DNA from: JACDEA01 sp963742585
Lineage (GTDB): Bacteria > Actinomycetota > Acidimicrobiia > Acidimicrobiales > JACDEA01
DNA: 64,000 bases
Direction of reading: 5' to 3'
Assembly (NCBI GenBank): GCA_963742585.1
Contig: CAVUMI010000006.1
Span: forward strand, 124,001 to 188,000
Positions 50,579 through 61,899 of the stretch are shown one piece after another. Made by a program: the position numbers and the translations under genes. Every line of letters starts with the position of its first letter. Position 1 is the stretch's first letter. The notes below the pieces were generated by a model. It ran no database searches, was not told the origin of the DNA, and saw only the letters and a list, made by a program, of their open reading frames with translations.

Positions 50579-53188
50579 CTACGTCTTGCGCTTGCGGGTT
50601 TTGGCTTTCGGTTTGGCCGGGCCCTTTGCCCGCCGGTCGGCCAGCAGGTCCGCCGCCCGTTCGAGCGTGACCGCCTCGACGCTCAGGCCCTTGGGGAGCG
50701 AGGCATTGGTGGTGCCGTCCGTCGCGTACGGTCCGTAGCGCCCGTCCTTGATGACGATGGGTGCACCACTCTCCGGGTCGGCGCCCAATTCACGCAGCGG
50801 TGGGGCCGCGCTGCCTTGGCCCCGCCGGGTCTTGGGCTGGGCCAGCAGCGCCAACGCATCATCGACGGTGACGGTGAAGAGGTCTTCCTCCGACGCCAGG
50901 CTGCGCGTGTCCTTGTCGCGCTTGATGTACGGCCCATAGCGACCGTTGGCCGCGACGATCTCGACGCCCTCGGCGTCGGGACCCACCACGCGCGGCAGCT
51001 CGAGGAGTTTGAGCGCCTGCTCGAGGGTGACCGACGCCGGGTCCATCGTGCGGAACAGCGACGCGGTGCGCGGCTTTTCGCCATCGGTATCGCCGAGCTG
51101 AATGTACGGTCCGTAGCGTCCGGCCTTGGCGAATACAGCCAACCCCGTAGCCGGATCGACACCCAACTCGCGATCGCCGCTCGGTGCGTCCAATAATTCA
51201 CCCGCCCGCTCAGCCGTCAGTTCGTCGGGCGGCATGTCGTCGGGCAACGAAGCCCGATCGTCGCCGCGCTGTATGTACGGTCCGTAGCGCCCGACGCGGA
51301 GGATGATGTCGTCGGTGATCGGGATCGAGTTGATCTCGCGGGCGTCGATGTCGCCCAAGCGCTCAGATACCTGCGCCTTCAAGCCCATCGAGCCATCGCC
51401 GTTACCAAAGTAGAACCGGCTCAGCCACGGCACGAGTTCCTGATCGCCGTTGGCGATCTCGTCGAGTTCGTCCTCCATGCCGGCGGTGAACCCGTAATCC
51501 ACCAGCGTCGAGAAGTGCTGTTCGAGGAGGCCGACGACGGCAAACGCCGTCCAGGTCGGCACCAACGCCGAACCCTTCTTGAAGACGTAGCCCCGGTCCT
51601 GGATCGTGCCGATGATGCTGGCGTACGTCGACGGGCGACCAACGCCGAGTTCCTCGAGACGCTTGATGAGCGACGCCTCGGTAAACCGGTCGGGCGGCTT
51701 GGTGGCATGGGACTTGGGCTGCAGCTCGAGCGCGTCGACACGGTCGCCGACAACGAGGGCGGGCAGCTGCACCTCGGTGTCCTCGAGCTCGGCGTCCGGA
51801 TCGTCCGCGCCCTCGACGTACGCGCGCAGAAAACCAGGGAACACGATCACCTTGCCACGCGCCGCGAACTCGACATCCTCGCCCGACGTCGACGTCGCGC
51901 CGACCCGCACCTGCGCGCGACGCAGCTGTGCGTCATTCATCTGTGACGCGATCGTCCGCTTCCAGATCAGCTCGTAGAGCCGCTGTTCGTCGGCCTGCAG
52001 CTCCCCGGCCACCGCTTCCGGCAAACGGAACGTGTCGCCTGCCGGGCGGATCGCTTCGTGGGCTTCCTCCGCGTTCTTGACCTTCTTTTCGTAGGTTCGG
52101 GGCGCCTCGGGAACGTACTCGTCGCCGTAGAGCTGGCGCGCTTGCGCGCGGGCGGCGGACAACGCAGTCTCCGACAACGTCGTGCTGTCGGTACGCATGT
52201 AGGTGATGTAGCCGTTCTCGTAGAGCCGCTGTGCAACCTGCATCGTTCGCTGCGAACCGAAGCGGAGCTTGCGACTGGCCTCTTGCTGCAACGTCGAGGT
52301 GATGAATGGCGCGGAGGGCCGCTGCCGGTCCGGGCGTTCCTCGACCGACCGCACGGTGAACTCCGCGCCGCCGAGGCGATCGGCCAGTCCGGTAGCGCCC
52401 GCCTCGTCGAGACGCACGACCTTGTCGGCAGTGAGCGCACCGCTCTCGTCGAAGTCCTTCCCGGAAACGACGCGCTGGCCATCGACGCTTGCCAGCGTTG
52501 CCGCGAACGGGCCACTCCCCCCGGTCGGTTCCGGCTCCGTCTCCGGCTTCCTCTGAGCGAAGCTCGCTTCCACGTCCCACCAACCCGCAGCGGTGAACCG
52601 CATCCGCGCCCGCTCCCGCTCGACGAGGATGCGCGTCGCGACGCTTTGTACTCGTCCCGCCGAGAGCTTCGGCATGACCTTCTTCCAAAGGACCGGCGAG
52701 ACCTCGTAGCCGTACAAGCGGTCGAGGATGCGGCGCGCCTCTTGCGCGTCGACCAGCCGGCGGTCGAGATCACGCCACTCGCGCACGGCCCGCTCGATGG
52801 CCGCGCGGGTGATCTCATGGAACACCATGCGCTTGACGGGAACCTGCGGCGACAGCACTTCCATCAGGTGCCACGCGATCGACTCGCCCTCGCGGTCCTC
52901 GTCAGTGGCCAGATACACCTCGCTGGCGCTCTTCACCAGGCCCTTGAGCGTCTTGACCACGTCCTTCTTGCCGCGCGAGACCACGTAGAGCGGCTTGAAG
53001 TCGTTCTCGGTGTCCACGCCGAGACGGGCCCAGGGTTCGCCTTTGTAGGCCTCCGGGATCTCGGCCGCGCTCTGTGGCAGGTCGCGAATGTGCCCCACCG
53101 AGCTCTCGACCACGTACTCGTCGCCGAGGAAGCCCGCGATGGTCCGGGCCTTCGCCGGGGACTCCACGATGACGAGCGGTTTGGCCAT
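50579..53188 (-). CDS. topA: DNA topoisomerase I
   Basis: An 869-residue type IA enzyme. TOPRIM domain: LVIVESPAKARTIAGFLG to YLATDEDREGESIAWHL; the catalytic tyrosine is in GYITYMRTDST (about residue 335). The C-terminus has four Toprim_Crpt-like repeats with GRYGPYI-type motifs and a Lys-rich tail (KPKAKTRKRKT), as in other actinobacteria. A segment at about residues 212-222 (RKPETEPEPTG) is encoded by a copy of the dispersed repeat. It has no close partner; the MFS gene follows 32 bases downstream. Confidence 0.96.
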   Translation of the reverse strand: MAKPLVIVESPAKARTIAGFLGDEYVVESSVGHIRDLPQSAAEIPEAYKGEPWARLGVDTENDFKPLYVVSRGKKDVVKTLKGLVKSASEVYLATDEDREGESIAWHLMEVLSPQVPVKRMVFHEITRAAIERAVREWRDLDRRLVDAQEARRILDRLYGYEVSPVLWKKVMPKLSAGRVQSVATRILVERERARMRFTAAGWWDVEASFAQRKPETEPEPTGGSGPFAATLASVDGQRVVSGKDFDESGALTADKVVRLDEAGATGLADRLGGAEFTVRSVEERPDRQRPSAPFITSTLQQEASRKLRFGSQRTMQVAQRLYENGYITYMRTDSTTLSETALSAARAQARQLYGDEYVPEAPRTYEKKVKNAEEAHEAIRPAGDTFRLPEAVAGELQADEQRLYELIWKRTIASQMNDAQLRRAQVRVGATSTSGEDVEFAARGKVIVFPGFLRAYVEGADDPDAELEDTEVQLPALVVGDRVDALELQPKSHATKPPDRFTEASLIKRLEELGVGRPSTYASIIGTIQDRGYVFKKGSALVPTWTAFAVVGLLEQHFSTLVDYGFTAGMEDELDEIANGDQELVPWLSRFYFGNGDGSMGLKAQVSERLGDIDAREINSIPITDDIILRVGRYGPYIQRGDDRASLPDDMPPDELTAERAGELLDAPSGDRELGVDPATGLAVFAKAGRYGPYIQLGDTDGEKPRTASLFRTMDPASVTLEQALKLLELPRVVGPDAEGVEIVAANGRYGPYIKRDKDTRSLASEEDLFTVTVDDALALLAQPKTRRGQGSAAPPLRELGADPESGAPIVIKDGRYGPYATDGTTNASLPKGLSVEAVTLERAADLLADRRAKGPAKPKAKTRKRKT
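52516..52556. repeat. Dispersed G/A-rich repeat, copy 3, in frame inside topA
   Basis: Reads CCCCCCGGTCGG, TTCCGGCTCCGTCTCCGGCT and TCCTCTGAG on the + strand. It encodes an acidic Pro/Glu insertion (RKPETEPEPTGG) in a surface loop of TopA. Confidence 0.55.
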
Positions 53189-53249
53189 TTCCTTTTCGAG
53201 AGTTGGCAGACCGAAGGCCCCCTGTCAAACCACGTAGGGTCTCGTCCTC

Positions 53250-53891
53250 GTGAATTTCGTTGATCCGCACACCCTGATCGAGACCTTTGGCACGATCGGG
53301 CTCCTCGCCGTTGTGTTCGCTGAAACCGGCCTCCTCATCGGCTTTTTCCTGCCTGGGGACTCCCTTTTGTTCACTGCGGGACTCCTCGCATCGCAGGGCA
53401 CCGGCAACATCGTGGTGATCGCTGTCGGGTGCGTGGTGGCCGCGATTGTCGGTGACCAGGTTGGGTACGCCTTTGGCCGCCGAGTGGGCCCGGCCCTGTT
53501 CCGGCGCCCCGACTCGCGGTTCTTCAAGCAGGAGTACGTGGAGCGGGCCCGCACGTACTTCGACGAGCAGGGTCCCAAGACCATCGTGCTCGCCCGGTTC
53601 ATCCCGATCGTGCGGACCTTTGCGCCCGTCGTCGCCGGCGTGAGCCGTATGGAGTACAGGACGTTCGTCACCTACAACATCGTCGGTGGCGTGGTGTGGG
53701 GAGCCGGCGTCACCGTCGCGGGTTACTACCTCGGCAAGAGCATCCCCGACGTCGACAAATACCTCCTGCCGATCATCGTGGGCATCGTGGCCGTCTCGCT
53801 GATCCCCGTCGTCTTGGAAGCTCGCAAGCAGCGTCGCGCCACACCGAGCGGAGCGGGGGAAATACAGGAGGATGCCCATGAAGGTCAATGA
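53250..53891 (+). CDS. DedA-family membrane protein
   Basis: A 213-residue SNARE-associated/DedA membrane protein. Family marks: FAETGLLIGFFLPGDSLLFTAGLLA, GDQVGYAFGRRVG, and ARFIPIVRTFAPVVAGVSRM with the conserved FxRxxP-like arginine. DedA proteins include undecaprenyl-phosphate flippases and are needed for membrane homeostasis. Start GTG 53250, divergent from topA. Its end overlaps the GerW gene. Confidence 0.92.
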   Translation: MNFVDPHTLIETFGTIGLLAVVFAETGLLIGFFLPGDSLLFTAGLLASQGTGNIVVIAVGCVVAAIVGDQVGYAFGRRVGPALFRRPDSRFFKQEYVERARTYFDEQGPKTIVLARFIPIVRTFAPVVAGVSRMEYRTFVTYNIVGGVVWGAGVTVAGYYLGKSIPDVDKYLLPIIVGIVAVSLIPVVLEARKQRRATPSGAGEIQEDAHEGQ

Positions 53892-54204
53892 GTTGATGAC
53901 GAGAGCGGGCGACGTCATGGGGGCGGGCCGCGCGTTCGGCCCGGCCTATGAGAAGGACGGCGTGATGATCATCCCGGCGGCCTGGGTGATCGGCGGCGGC
54001 GGGGGCGGCGAGGGCCAACCGGTCGACGCCACAACCGGCGCGTCGAAGGGCACCGGTGAGGGAGCCGGCTTCGGCGTGGTGTCCTGGCCGGTCGGCGTCT
54101 ACGTCGTCAAGGACGGCAACGTGCGCTGGATGCCGGCCTATGACCCGCTGTCGATCGCCCGCTTCGCCATGGCCCTCCTGCGCCTGTTCCGCCGCAAGAA
54201 GTAA
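53878..54204 (+). CDS. GerW-family (YtfJ) protein
   Basis: A 108-residue protein: MKVNELMTRAGDVMGAGRAFG, then GVMIIPAAWVIGGGGGGEG and GAGFGVVSWPVGVYVVKDG, the GerW/YtfJ pattern. In Bacillus it is a spore-coat protein, but relatives occur in non-sporulating actinobacteria. I prefer the ATG at 53878, since AGGAGG lies six bases before it; an earlier ATG at 53872 is directly against the same site. It overlaps dedA by 14 bases. Confidence 0.87.
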   Translation: MKVNELMTRAGDVMGAGRAFGPAYEKDGVMIIPAAWVIGGGGGGEGQPVDATTGASKGTGEGAGFGVVSWPVGVYVVKDGNVRWMPAYDPLSIARFAMALLRLFRRKK

Positions 54205-54205
54205 G

Positions 54206-54260
54206 CCGAACTGGCGCGCGGATTGCGAGCATTAGTGCCGCGATGCGCGCGCCAGTTCGG
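54206..54260. terminator. Bidirectional hairpin between GerW gene and hppA
   Basis: Perfect 15-base arms, CCGAACTGGCGCGCG (54206-54220) and its complement (54246-54260); with the inner ATTGCG/CGCGAT the stem extends to about 22 pairs with two mismatches. It lies between two convergent genes and probably stops transcription from both sides. No T-run. Confidence 0.65.
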
Positions 54261-54265
54261 GACGG

Positions 54266-56745
<2,480 letters not shown>

Positions 56746-56749
<4 letters not shown>

Positions 56750-57444
56750 GCCGACTCCTTCTCTTTCTTCTTGCGACTCTTGGTCGTTTCCTTACGGACG
56801 TAGATCTGGCGGGCGACTTTCTCTCCCACCGTGCGGTCTTCACCGGCCACGACGAGCACCAGCGGGCCGTCGAACGGGTGCTTCTCTTTGACGTAAACGG
56901 TGACGCCGGGCCGAAGCCCGAGCGTGTCGAGGAACGCCACCACTTCCTTGTCGACCGAGCCGGGGACCGCGACCACTGCGGTATCGCCGGGCTCGAGGTC
57001 ATAAAGCGGCGGCATTTCGGGGATCTCGGCCACTTCGGGCTCCGGGATGGGGAACCCGTGCGGGCACGCGGCTGGGCGGTCCAGGGCGACGAACAGGCGG
57101 TCCTCGACCTCCTGTGGCAGCTCATGCTCGAAGCTGGCGGCCAGCCGGTCGGCCTCGTTCCAGGCGTAGCCGAGCATGTCGGCCAAGAACCGCTCCACGA
57201 TGCGGTGGCGGCGGATCGCAGCGACCGCAGCTCGCCGGCCGATCGGCGTCAACTCGACGCCCTTGTAGAGCTTGTGATCAGCCAATCCACGGTCGGCCAG
57301 TCGCTTGACCATGGCCGTTACCGTGCCCGGGGTAACACCCAGCGATTCGGCGAGATCGCCCGTGTGGGCGTCCGAGCCATCGCGGGTGCGGCGATAGATC
57401 GCCTTGAGCGCTTCGCGCTCTGACTTGGAGAGTGCCGCTTCCAT
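56746..57444 (-). CDS. DtxR/IdeR-family metal-dependent repressor
   Basis: A 232-residue regulator: winged helix (residues 5-65: DLAESLGVTPGTVTAMVKRLADRGL), dimer and metal-binding part (RRHRIVERFLADMLGY, DRLAASFEHELPQEVEDRL, CPHGFPIP), and a C-terminal FeoA/SH3-like domain (LEPGDTAVVAVPGSVDKEVV). Metal ligands of the IdeR type (Cys, His and Glu in HELP...CPHG) are present, so it responds to iron or manganese. The C-terminal Lys-rich tail is unusual. It is translationally coupled to the H+-pyrophosphatase. Confidence 0.92.
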
Positions 57445-57451
57445 CGTGTTT

Positions 57452-57490
57452 GCTCGGATCAGCTCCGGCTGCGCCTCCGCCTCACTCTCG
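57452..57490. repeat. Dispersed G/A-rich repeat, copy 5
   Basis: Reads GCTCGGATCAGCTCCGGCTG, then CGCCTCCGCCTCACTCTCG on the + strand. It lies eight bases upstream of the dtxR-family start, in the intergenic region shared with the divergent trkA gene. The rest of that region (57491-57588) shows no element I can name with confidence. Confidence 0.6.
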
Positions 57491-57588
57491 TGTTTGCGGA
57501 GGCAGAATTTAGGTTTTGACTGCCAAAAATGTCAAGAACGACGCGGTTGGTTGGCTAACCGTGCCGGGCGACAGCATCATGATGCTGA

Positions 57589-58263
57589 ATGCACATCATC
57601 GTGGTGGGGTGTGGACGTCTGGGATCGGAACTCGCGATCAATCTGGACCAAGCCGGCCACTCCGTCGCGGTGATCGACAAGATGCGCCGCGGGTTCCAGC
57701 GCTATCTGCCTGAGCGCTTCAGCGGGCGCGCCGTGCTGGGCTTCGGATTCGACCGCGCCGTTCTCGAGCAGGCGGGCATCAAGGAAGCCGACGCGGTCGC
57801 TGCCGTCACCGGCGGCGACAACTCCAACATTCTCGCGGCGAGGATCGCCCGCGAGACCTACGAGGTCGAACACGTCGTCGCCCGCATCCAGGACCCCCGG
57901 CGCGCGGTGATCTACCAGCGGCTCGGCATCCCGACCGTCGCCGCGGTGGCCTGGGCCACCGATCAGGTGATGCGGAAGCTCCTGCCCGATGTCCGCCCCG
58001 CTGAGTGGACCGACGCCACCGGCAACGTGTCACTCCTCGAGCAGGGCCTGCCCGCCTCGTGGGCCGGGCACAAGCTGGCCGGCATCGACGAGGGCAACCG
58101 ATTCCGCCTGGTCGCGGTAACCCGGGCCGGCACGGTGCACCTGGCTACGCCCGACCTCGTCGGGCAGGAGGGCGATGTGCTGCACCTCCTCGTCCAGCGC
58201 GACGTACTCGAGGACCTGGACGCCCGGCTGCAGGGCGCAGCCCCCGGCCCCGGAGGTCATTAG
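57589..58263 (+). CDS. trkA: TrkA-family potassium channel/transport regulator 1
   Basis: A 224-residue protein with an RCK_N (NAD-binding) part, HIIVVGCGRLGSELAINLDQAG, and an RCK_C part near the end. FDRAVLEQAGIKEADAVAAVTGGD is typical. These proteins gate K+ uptake; the RCK_C part binds c-di-AMP in some species, and DisA is encoded in this window. A second homologue follows, as in the CeoB/CeoC pair of mycobacteria. No membrane Trk subunit is in view. Confidence 0.92.
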   Translation: MHIIVVGCGRLGSELAINLDQAGHSVAVIDKMRRGFQRYLPERFSGRAVLGFGFDRAVLEQAGIKEADAVAAVTGGDNSNILAARIARETYEVEHVVARIQDPRRAVIYQRLGIPTVAAVAWATDQVMRKLLPDVRPAEWTDATGNVSLLEQGLPASWAGHKLAGIDEGNRFRLVAVTRAGTVHLATPDLVGQEGDVLHLLVQRDVLEDLDARLQGAAPGPGGH

Positions 58264-58306
58264 TGATGACCAGCGAGCCGAAGGCGGCGACGGAGGGCGA
58301 GCGCAC

Positions 58307-58970
58307 GTGAAGGTCGCCATCGCCGGTGCGGGCAACGTCGGCACCTACATCGCGCGAAGACCTCAAGAACGCCGGACACGAGGTGCTGCTGATCGAGGAG
58401 AACCCGGACCTGGTCGCCAGGCTCCGCGACGGGCTGGACGTCACCTGGTTCATCGGCGATGCGTGCGAGCCCAACAGCCTCCATGCCGCCGGGCTGGCCG
58501 ACGCCGACGTCATGGTCGCCGCCACGGGTGATGACGAGGACAACCTGGTCGTCTCGCTGCTCGCCAAGCAGGAGTTCGCCGTGCCGCGCGTGGTCGCCCG
58601 CGTGAACCACCCACAGAACTTGTGGCTCTTCAACGAGAGCTGGGGAGTCGATGCCCCGGTGTCGACGCCGCACCTGCTCACCGCTCTTGTCGAAGAGGCC
58701 GTGTCGGTAGGTTCGCTCGTCCGGCTCCTGCAGTTCGAGGGCGGCGAAGCGGGACTGGTCGAGGTCACCCTGGCCGACGTCTCCCCCGCGGCCGGCATCC
58801 CCATCGCCGACCTCGGCGTTCCCAGGGACGCCAGCATCGTCGCAGTCCTCCGCAAAGGCCACGTCGTCGTGCCCCGCGGTGACACTGTTCTCCAGGCCGG
58901 CGACGAAGTCCTCGCGCTCGTAACCGCCGAGTCCGAAGACGCCGTCAAGAGCTTGCTTATCGGCCCCTAA
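58307..58970 (+). CDS. TrkA-family regulator 2 (frameshifted)
   Basis: The second of a TrkA pair. It opens VKVAIAGAGNVGTYIA in one frame and continues EDLKNAGHEVLLIEENPDLV in another; one extra base in the CGCGCG run near 58351-58356 explains it. Corrected length is about 220. The end TVLQAGDEVLALVTAESED is the RCK_C region. GTG start; the frameshift probably is an assembly error, since both parts match the family throughout. Confidence 0.85.
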
Positions 58971-58974
58971 TCAG

Positions 58975-59026
58975 CGTTCACCGGGCGATTCTCCGCGCAT
59001 AGAGCGGGACAATCGCCCGGTGAACG
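58975..59026. terminator. Bidirectional hairpin between trkA2 and rsbW-like genes
   Basis: Perfect 16-base arms, CGTTCACCGGGCGATT and its complement, with a further TCCGC/GCGGGA inside. It lies between two convergent genes, four bases after the trkA2 stop and six bases beyond the rsbW-like stop. Confidence 0.65.
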
Positions 59027-59032
59027 ATGGGT

Positions 59033-59464
59033 TTAGCGCTCGGCGGGGCCGCAGTAGATGGTGAGGCGGACCGCGGTGCCGGCGTCGCTGGTTTCGAAAT
59101 TGACCTCGTCGACGAGGCTGCGGATCAACGGGATGCCGAGGCCGCGCTCGAAGTTGAGGCGGTCGGGGTCTGTGACCGGCGGATGCTCGGGTAGCGCGGT
59201 CGGGTCGAAGCCCGCGCCGCGGTCCTCGACGAGGACCTCGAGGCGATCGTCGCTCTCCTCGCAGCGCACGGTCACTCGTTCCTGCATGTCGATCGCACCG
59301 TGAGCCTCAATTGCGTTGGTGCAAGCCTCGGAGACCGCGAGCTTCAAGTCGTCGATCCGATCGTCGGCCAACTCGCGGCGCGACAACGCCACCGACGAGA
59401 CGACCAGGCGCGCCAGAGCTACGAACTCGGCGCGAGCCGGAATCTCGAGCTCAACGGTCTCCAC
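59033..59464 (-). CDS. RsbW-like anti-sigma factor / serine kinase
   Basis: A 143-residue HATPase_c protein of the RsbW type. The N-box helix is LKLAVSEACTNAIEAHGA, the G1 box VLVEDRGAGFDP and the G2 area RGLGIPLIRSLVDEVNFE. Such proteins bind a sigma factor and phosphorylate an STAS antagonist; the neighbouring gene is that antagonist. GTG start; ten bases after the STAS gene's stop. The target sigma factor is not adjacent: it may be one of the three-plus sigma factors in this window, but that is a guess. Confidence 0.9.
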   Translation of the reverse strand: METVELEIPARAEFVALARLVVSSVALSRRELADDRIDDLKLAVSEACTNAIEAHGAIDMQERVTVRCEESDDRLEVLVEDRGAGFDPTALPEHPPVTDPDRLNFERGLGIPLIRSLVDEVNFETSDAGTAVRLTIYCGPAER

Positions 59465-59474
59465 AGGGCCGGAA

Positions 59475-59810
59475 TCAGCCGGTGAGCGCGGCGTCGACGG
59501 AGTCGTAGATCGAGAAGACTTTGGTCAGGCCGGTTATCTCGAACACCTTGAGGATCCGCGGCTGCGTGCACACGAGCGTCAGGTCGCCGTCGTGGCTGCG
59601 GAGGCGCTTGAGGCCACCGACGAGTACCCCAAGCCCGGTCGAATCGAGGAAGTCGACACCCTCGAGGTCGACGATGATCTGGTGCTTGCCCTGAGCGACG
59701 AGCTCCACCAGCCGCTCACGCAGCCGTGGAGCCGTGTAGACGTCGACCTCGCCCCGAACGGACAGGACGGCCTTGCCGTCCCGTTCGGTCACGTCGAGCC
59801 CGAGCTCCAT
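59475..59810 (-). CDS. STAS-domain anti-anti-sigma factor (RsbV-like)
   Basis: A 111-residue STAS protein. The phosphorylation serine is Ser57 in DFLDSTGLGVLVGGL. I place the start at ATG 59810, nine bases after AGGAGG; two earlier ATGs in the frame (for MTRRM and MATM) are possible. It works with the RsbW-like kinase encoded just downstream. Confidence 0.9.
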   Translation of the reverse strand: MELGLDVTERDGKAVLSVRGEVDVYTAPRLRERLVELVAQGKHQIIVDLEGVDFLDSTGLGVLVGGLKRLRSHDGDLTLVCTQPRILKVFEITGLTKVFSIYDSVDAALTG

Positions 59811-59916
59811 CGTCGCCATCCTCCTGGTCATGCTCACGCGCCGTATCTTCCGTGCGCGGCGTGTCGGCAAACGTAGCCGGTCAATTCAGGCGCGAGCGCC
59901 CGCACGCCGGGCGTGC

Positions 59917-61164
59917 CTACGGAAGCGCGATGTCTTGCGGTGTGAGCGGTTCGAGCGGCATCCGGTCGACCTGTGCCTTGAGCCAGAGGACGTGCATCGA
60001 CAGCACCGTGGCCAGGAGGCCGGCGGCGATGAAGAGCAACGTCGTGGTCTGGCCGTTGCTGGCCTCTTCGGCCTGGAGCGGCGTCTGATTCAGCGCGGAT
60101 CCGTCGTCCTCGGTCAAGTCACCCTCGCTCCCCGCTTGGAACGGCAAGAGCTCGTTGAACCCCGGGTCGACCTCCCGAGGCAGGAGCGGAGTGCGGGCCA
60201 GATTGCTGGCGCCGCCCAGGCTTCCAAGCGCAGAAAGATTGGGACGGCTCGATGGGTTGGAGGTGCGGCTCGGCGCCGGGGTGCCGGTCGAAGACTTGGG
60301 CTTGGTCGTCGACGTGGTGCTGCCGGTGCCGCCACCGCCACCGCCACCGCCCCCGGGCCGGGTGGTGCTCGTAGTGGTCGAGGGCGGCGTGGGGTTCGTC
60401 CAAGTGATCTTCGTCGACGCCGATGCCGGCGAGTTCAGCGCCGGCCCGGGCTTGGCGCAGGTACCCAGGGTGGTCTCGGAATTGACGGCGCGGACAGCGC
60501 GGATCCGCCAGCGGTAGTCGCCGCTCGGCAGGTCCTCGATGTCGTCGGTGATCTTGTAGGTCTCCGGCGCCGGCGACTTGACGGCAAGGGTGGTGAGGCA
60601 TGTGTAGTCGCCGTGGGTCGGAACGAGCCGTTCGACGAGATAGCCGAGCAGGTCGCCCTCGGTGTTGTTGGCGTTCCACTCGACGGTGACTTTGCCGTCA
60701 GCCTCGCTGGACTTCGTCCCCGTGGGCGCCTTGGGCGCCACGGCGACGGTGATCGAGCGCACGACTGGCGGGCCGTCGGCCTCGGAGGGACAGCCCAACA
60801 AACCGCATGCCGTACGGCCCCGCGCGCCGAGCGTCATCTTGTACTTGCCGTTGATGTCAGGGAAGACCGTGAAGTCGAACGTCCGCGAGTTCCGCGTGTC
60901 GGTCCAGGCCTGCGAGCCGACATACGGCGCGTGGGTGTTCCCGTCGTCCGGAGAGAACGATGCGGTGACCCGGCTCACGTTGCCACCGCTTTCGGTGTCG
61001 GCGTGGCCGGTGACGTGGAAGTGCGTCGGCGCCGCGCCGGTCCAGATTGCGCCTTCCGCAGGGCTGTCGACTACAGCGGTCGGCGTGGAGGCGGCCCGCG
61101 CCGGCCAGACGCCCGTCAATGCAAGCGCGGCAACGACTCCCCCGAGAACGATCCGGCCTTTCAC
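59917..61164 (-). CDS. Secreted, membrane-anchored FN3-domain protein
   Basis: A 415-residue protein with a signal sequence (ends about ARAA), an Ig-like part (VVDSPAEGAIWTGAAPTHFHVTGHAD), a fibronectin type III domain (about residues 145-245: APTGTKSSEADGKVTVEWNA), a Thr/Gly-rich stalk and a membrane helix near the C-terminus (TLLFIAAGLLATVLSMHVLW). Its GTG start overlaps the sortase stop (GTGA). Probably an exposed surface protein of the sortase gene group. Confidence 0.78.
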   Translation of the reverse strand: MKGRIVLGGVVAALALTGVWPARAASTPTAVVDSPAEGAIWTGAAPTHFHVTGHADTESGGNVSRVTASFSPDDGNTHAPYVGSQAWTDTRNSRTFDFTVFPDINGKYKMTLGARGRTACGLLGCPSEADGPPVVRSITVAVAPKAPTGTKSSEADGKVTVEWNANNTEGDLLGYLVERLVPTHGDYTCLTTLAVKSPAPETYKITDDIEDLPSGDYRWRIRAVRAVNSETTLGTCAKPGPALNSPASASTKITWTNPTPPSTTTSTTRPGGGGGGGGGTGSTTSTTKPKSSTGTPAPSRTSNPSSRPNLSALGSLGGASNLARTPLLPREVDPGFNELLPFQAGSEGDLTEDDGSALNQTPLQAEEASNGQTTTLLFIAAGLLATVLSMHVLWLKAQVDRMPLEPLTPQDIALP

Positions 61165-61754
61165 GCTGCCTCTTGCCCGCCTCTCACGAACGTGGCCTTG
61201 ATGATCAAGCGCTCCTTGGCCGACCCCTTGGGGTGACAGGTGGTCAACGTGAGGTTCTTGCTGGCGGGATCGTTGGCGATGACCGAGAAGTCGTTGGGCT
61301 GGACGACGAAGGAGGGTTTGTCGACCTCGTACGTGCAGCTACCGACGGGCGTCTCGAGGACGATCACATCGCCCTTGTTGAGCCGATCGATATTGGCGAA
61401 GGGCTTGCCGTAGGTGGTGCGGTGGCCGGCGATGGAGACGTTGCCGCCTTCGCACGGCAGCGGCGTCTGCGGGTAATGCCCTGCGCCGGCTCGGAGAGCG
61501 CTCGCACTGATGCCTTCCACGACGATCGTATCGACGCCGAGCTTGGGAATCTTTATGCGGGTGAGGGCGTCACCCTCCTTGAGCGCCCGGGATTCGTAGC
61601 GCTGCTTGAGCTCGGGGCTGGCGTACTGGCGGTTCAGGCGGTCCTGCTGCCGGCCTTGAACCACGTTGGTGTACAGGGGAAAACCGAGCAGCGCGACGGC
61701 CAGCAGCACCAGGCCGACCGAGAGTCCGGACAGGCCGCGGACGCGCCCAGCCAT
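61161..61754 (-). CDS. srtE: Class E sortase
   Basis: A 197-residue sortase with an N-terminal membrane helix (about 10-28). Catalytic residues: His111 (AGHRTTYG), Cys173 (TLTTCHPKG) and Arg182 (SAKERLI). The TLTTCHPK motif and length mark class E, the house-keeping sortase of many actinobacteria; it attaches proteins to the wall at an LAxTG-like signal. The likely substrate, with LPRTG, is encoded just upstream. Confidence 0.94.
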   Translation of the reverse strand: MAGRVRGLSGLSVGLVLLAVALLGFPLYTNVVQGRQQDRLNRQYASPELKQRYESRALKEGDALTRIKIPKLGVDTIVVEGISASALRAGAGHYPQTPLPCEGGNVSIAGHRTTYGKPFANIDRLNKGDVIVLETPVGSCTYEVDKPSFVVQPNDFSVIANDPASKNLTLTTCHPKGSAKERLIIKATFVRGGQEAA

Positions 61755-61839
61755 GACTGCGAAGGAATCGAATTAACTGCTCCACGGGCGACCTCGGATA
61801 CGTGACGCACGACAACGGGCGGGATGACGCAAGAGTAAC

Positions 61840-61872
61840 TGGGGCCCCGAGGCTTTATGCCCCGGGGCCCCA
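61840..61872. terminator. Hairpin between LPRTG gene and sortase gene
   Basis: Ten-base arms TGGGGCCCCG and CGGGGCCCCA with GG/CC continuing inside. It follows the LPRTG-protein gene stop and probably stops or attenuates transcription; no U-tract. Confidence 0.55.
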
Positions 61873-61899
61873 ATGAGTTTTCGGTACTGCTGGCCGCTT

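Noticed and set aside
57535..57565. GGTTGGCTAACC, considered as a DtxR/IdeR operator
   Set aside because: Only an imperfect 12-base match; the outer bases of the 19-base consensus do not fit. Not listed as a feature.
59773..61236. A 487-codon open frame opposite the FN3-domain gene
   Set aside because: It is antisense, arginine/glycine-rich and without family motifs. The opposite frame has a signal sequence, FN3 domain and membrane helix.
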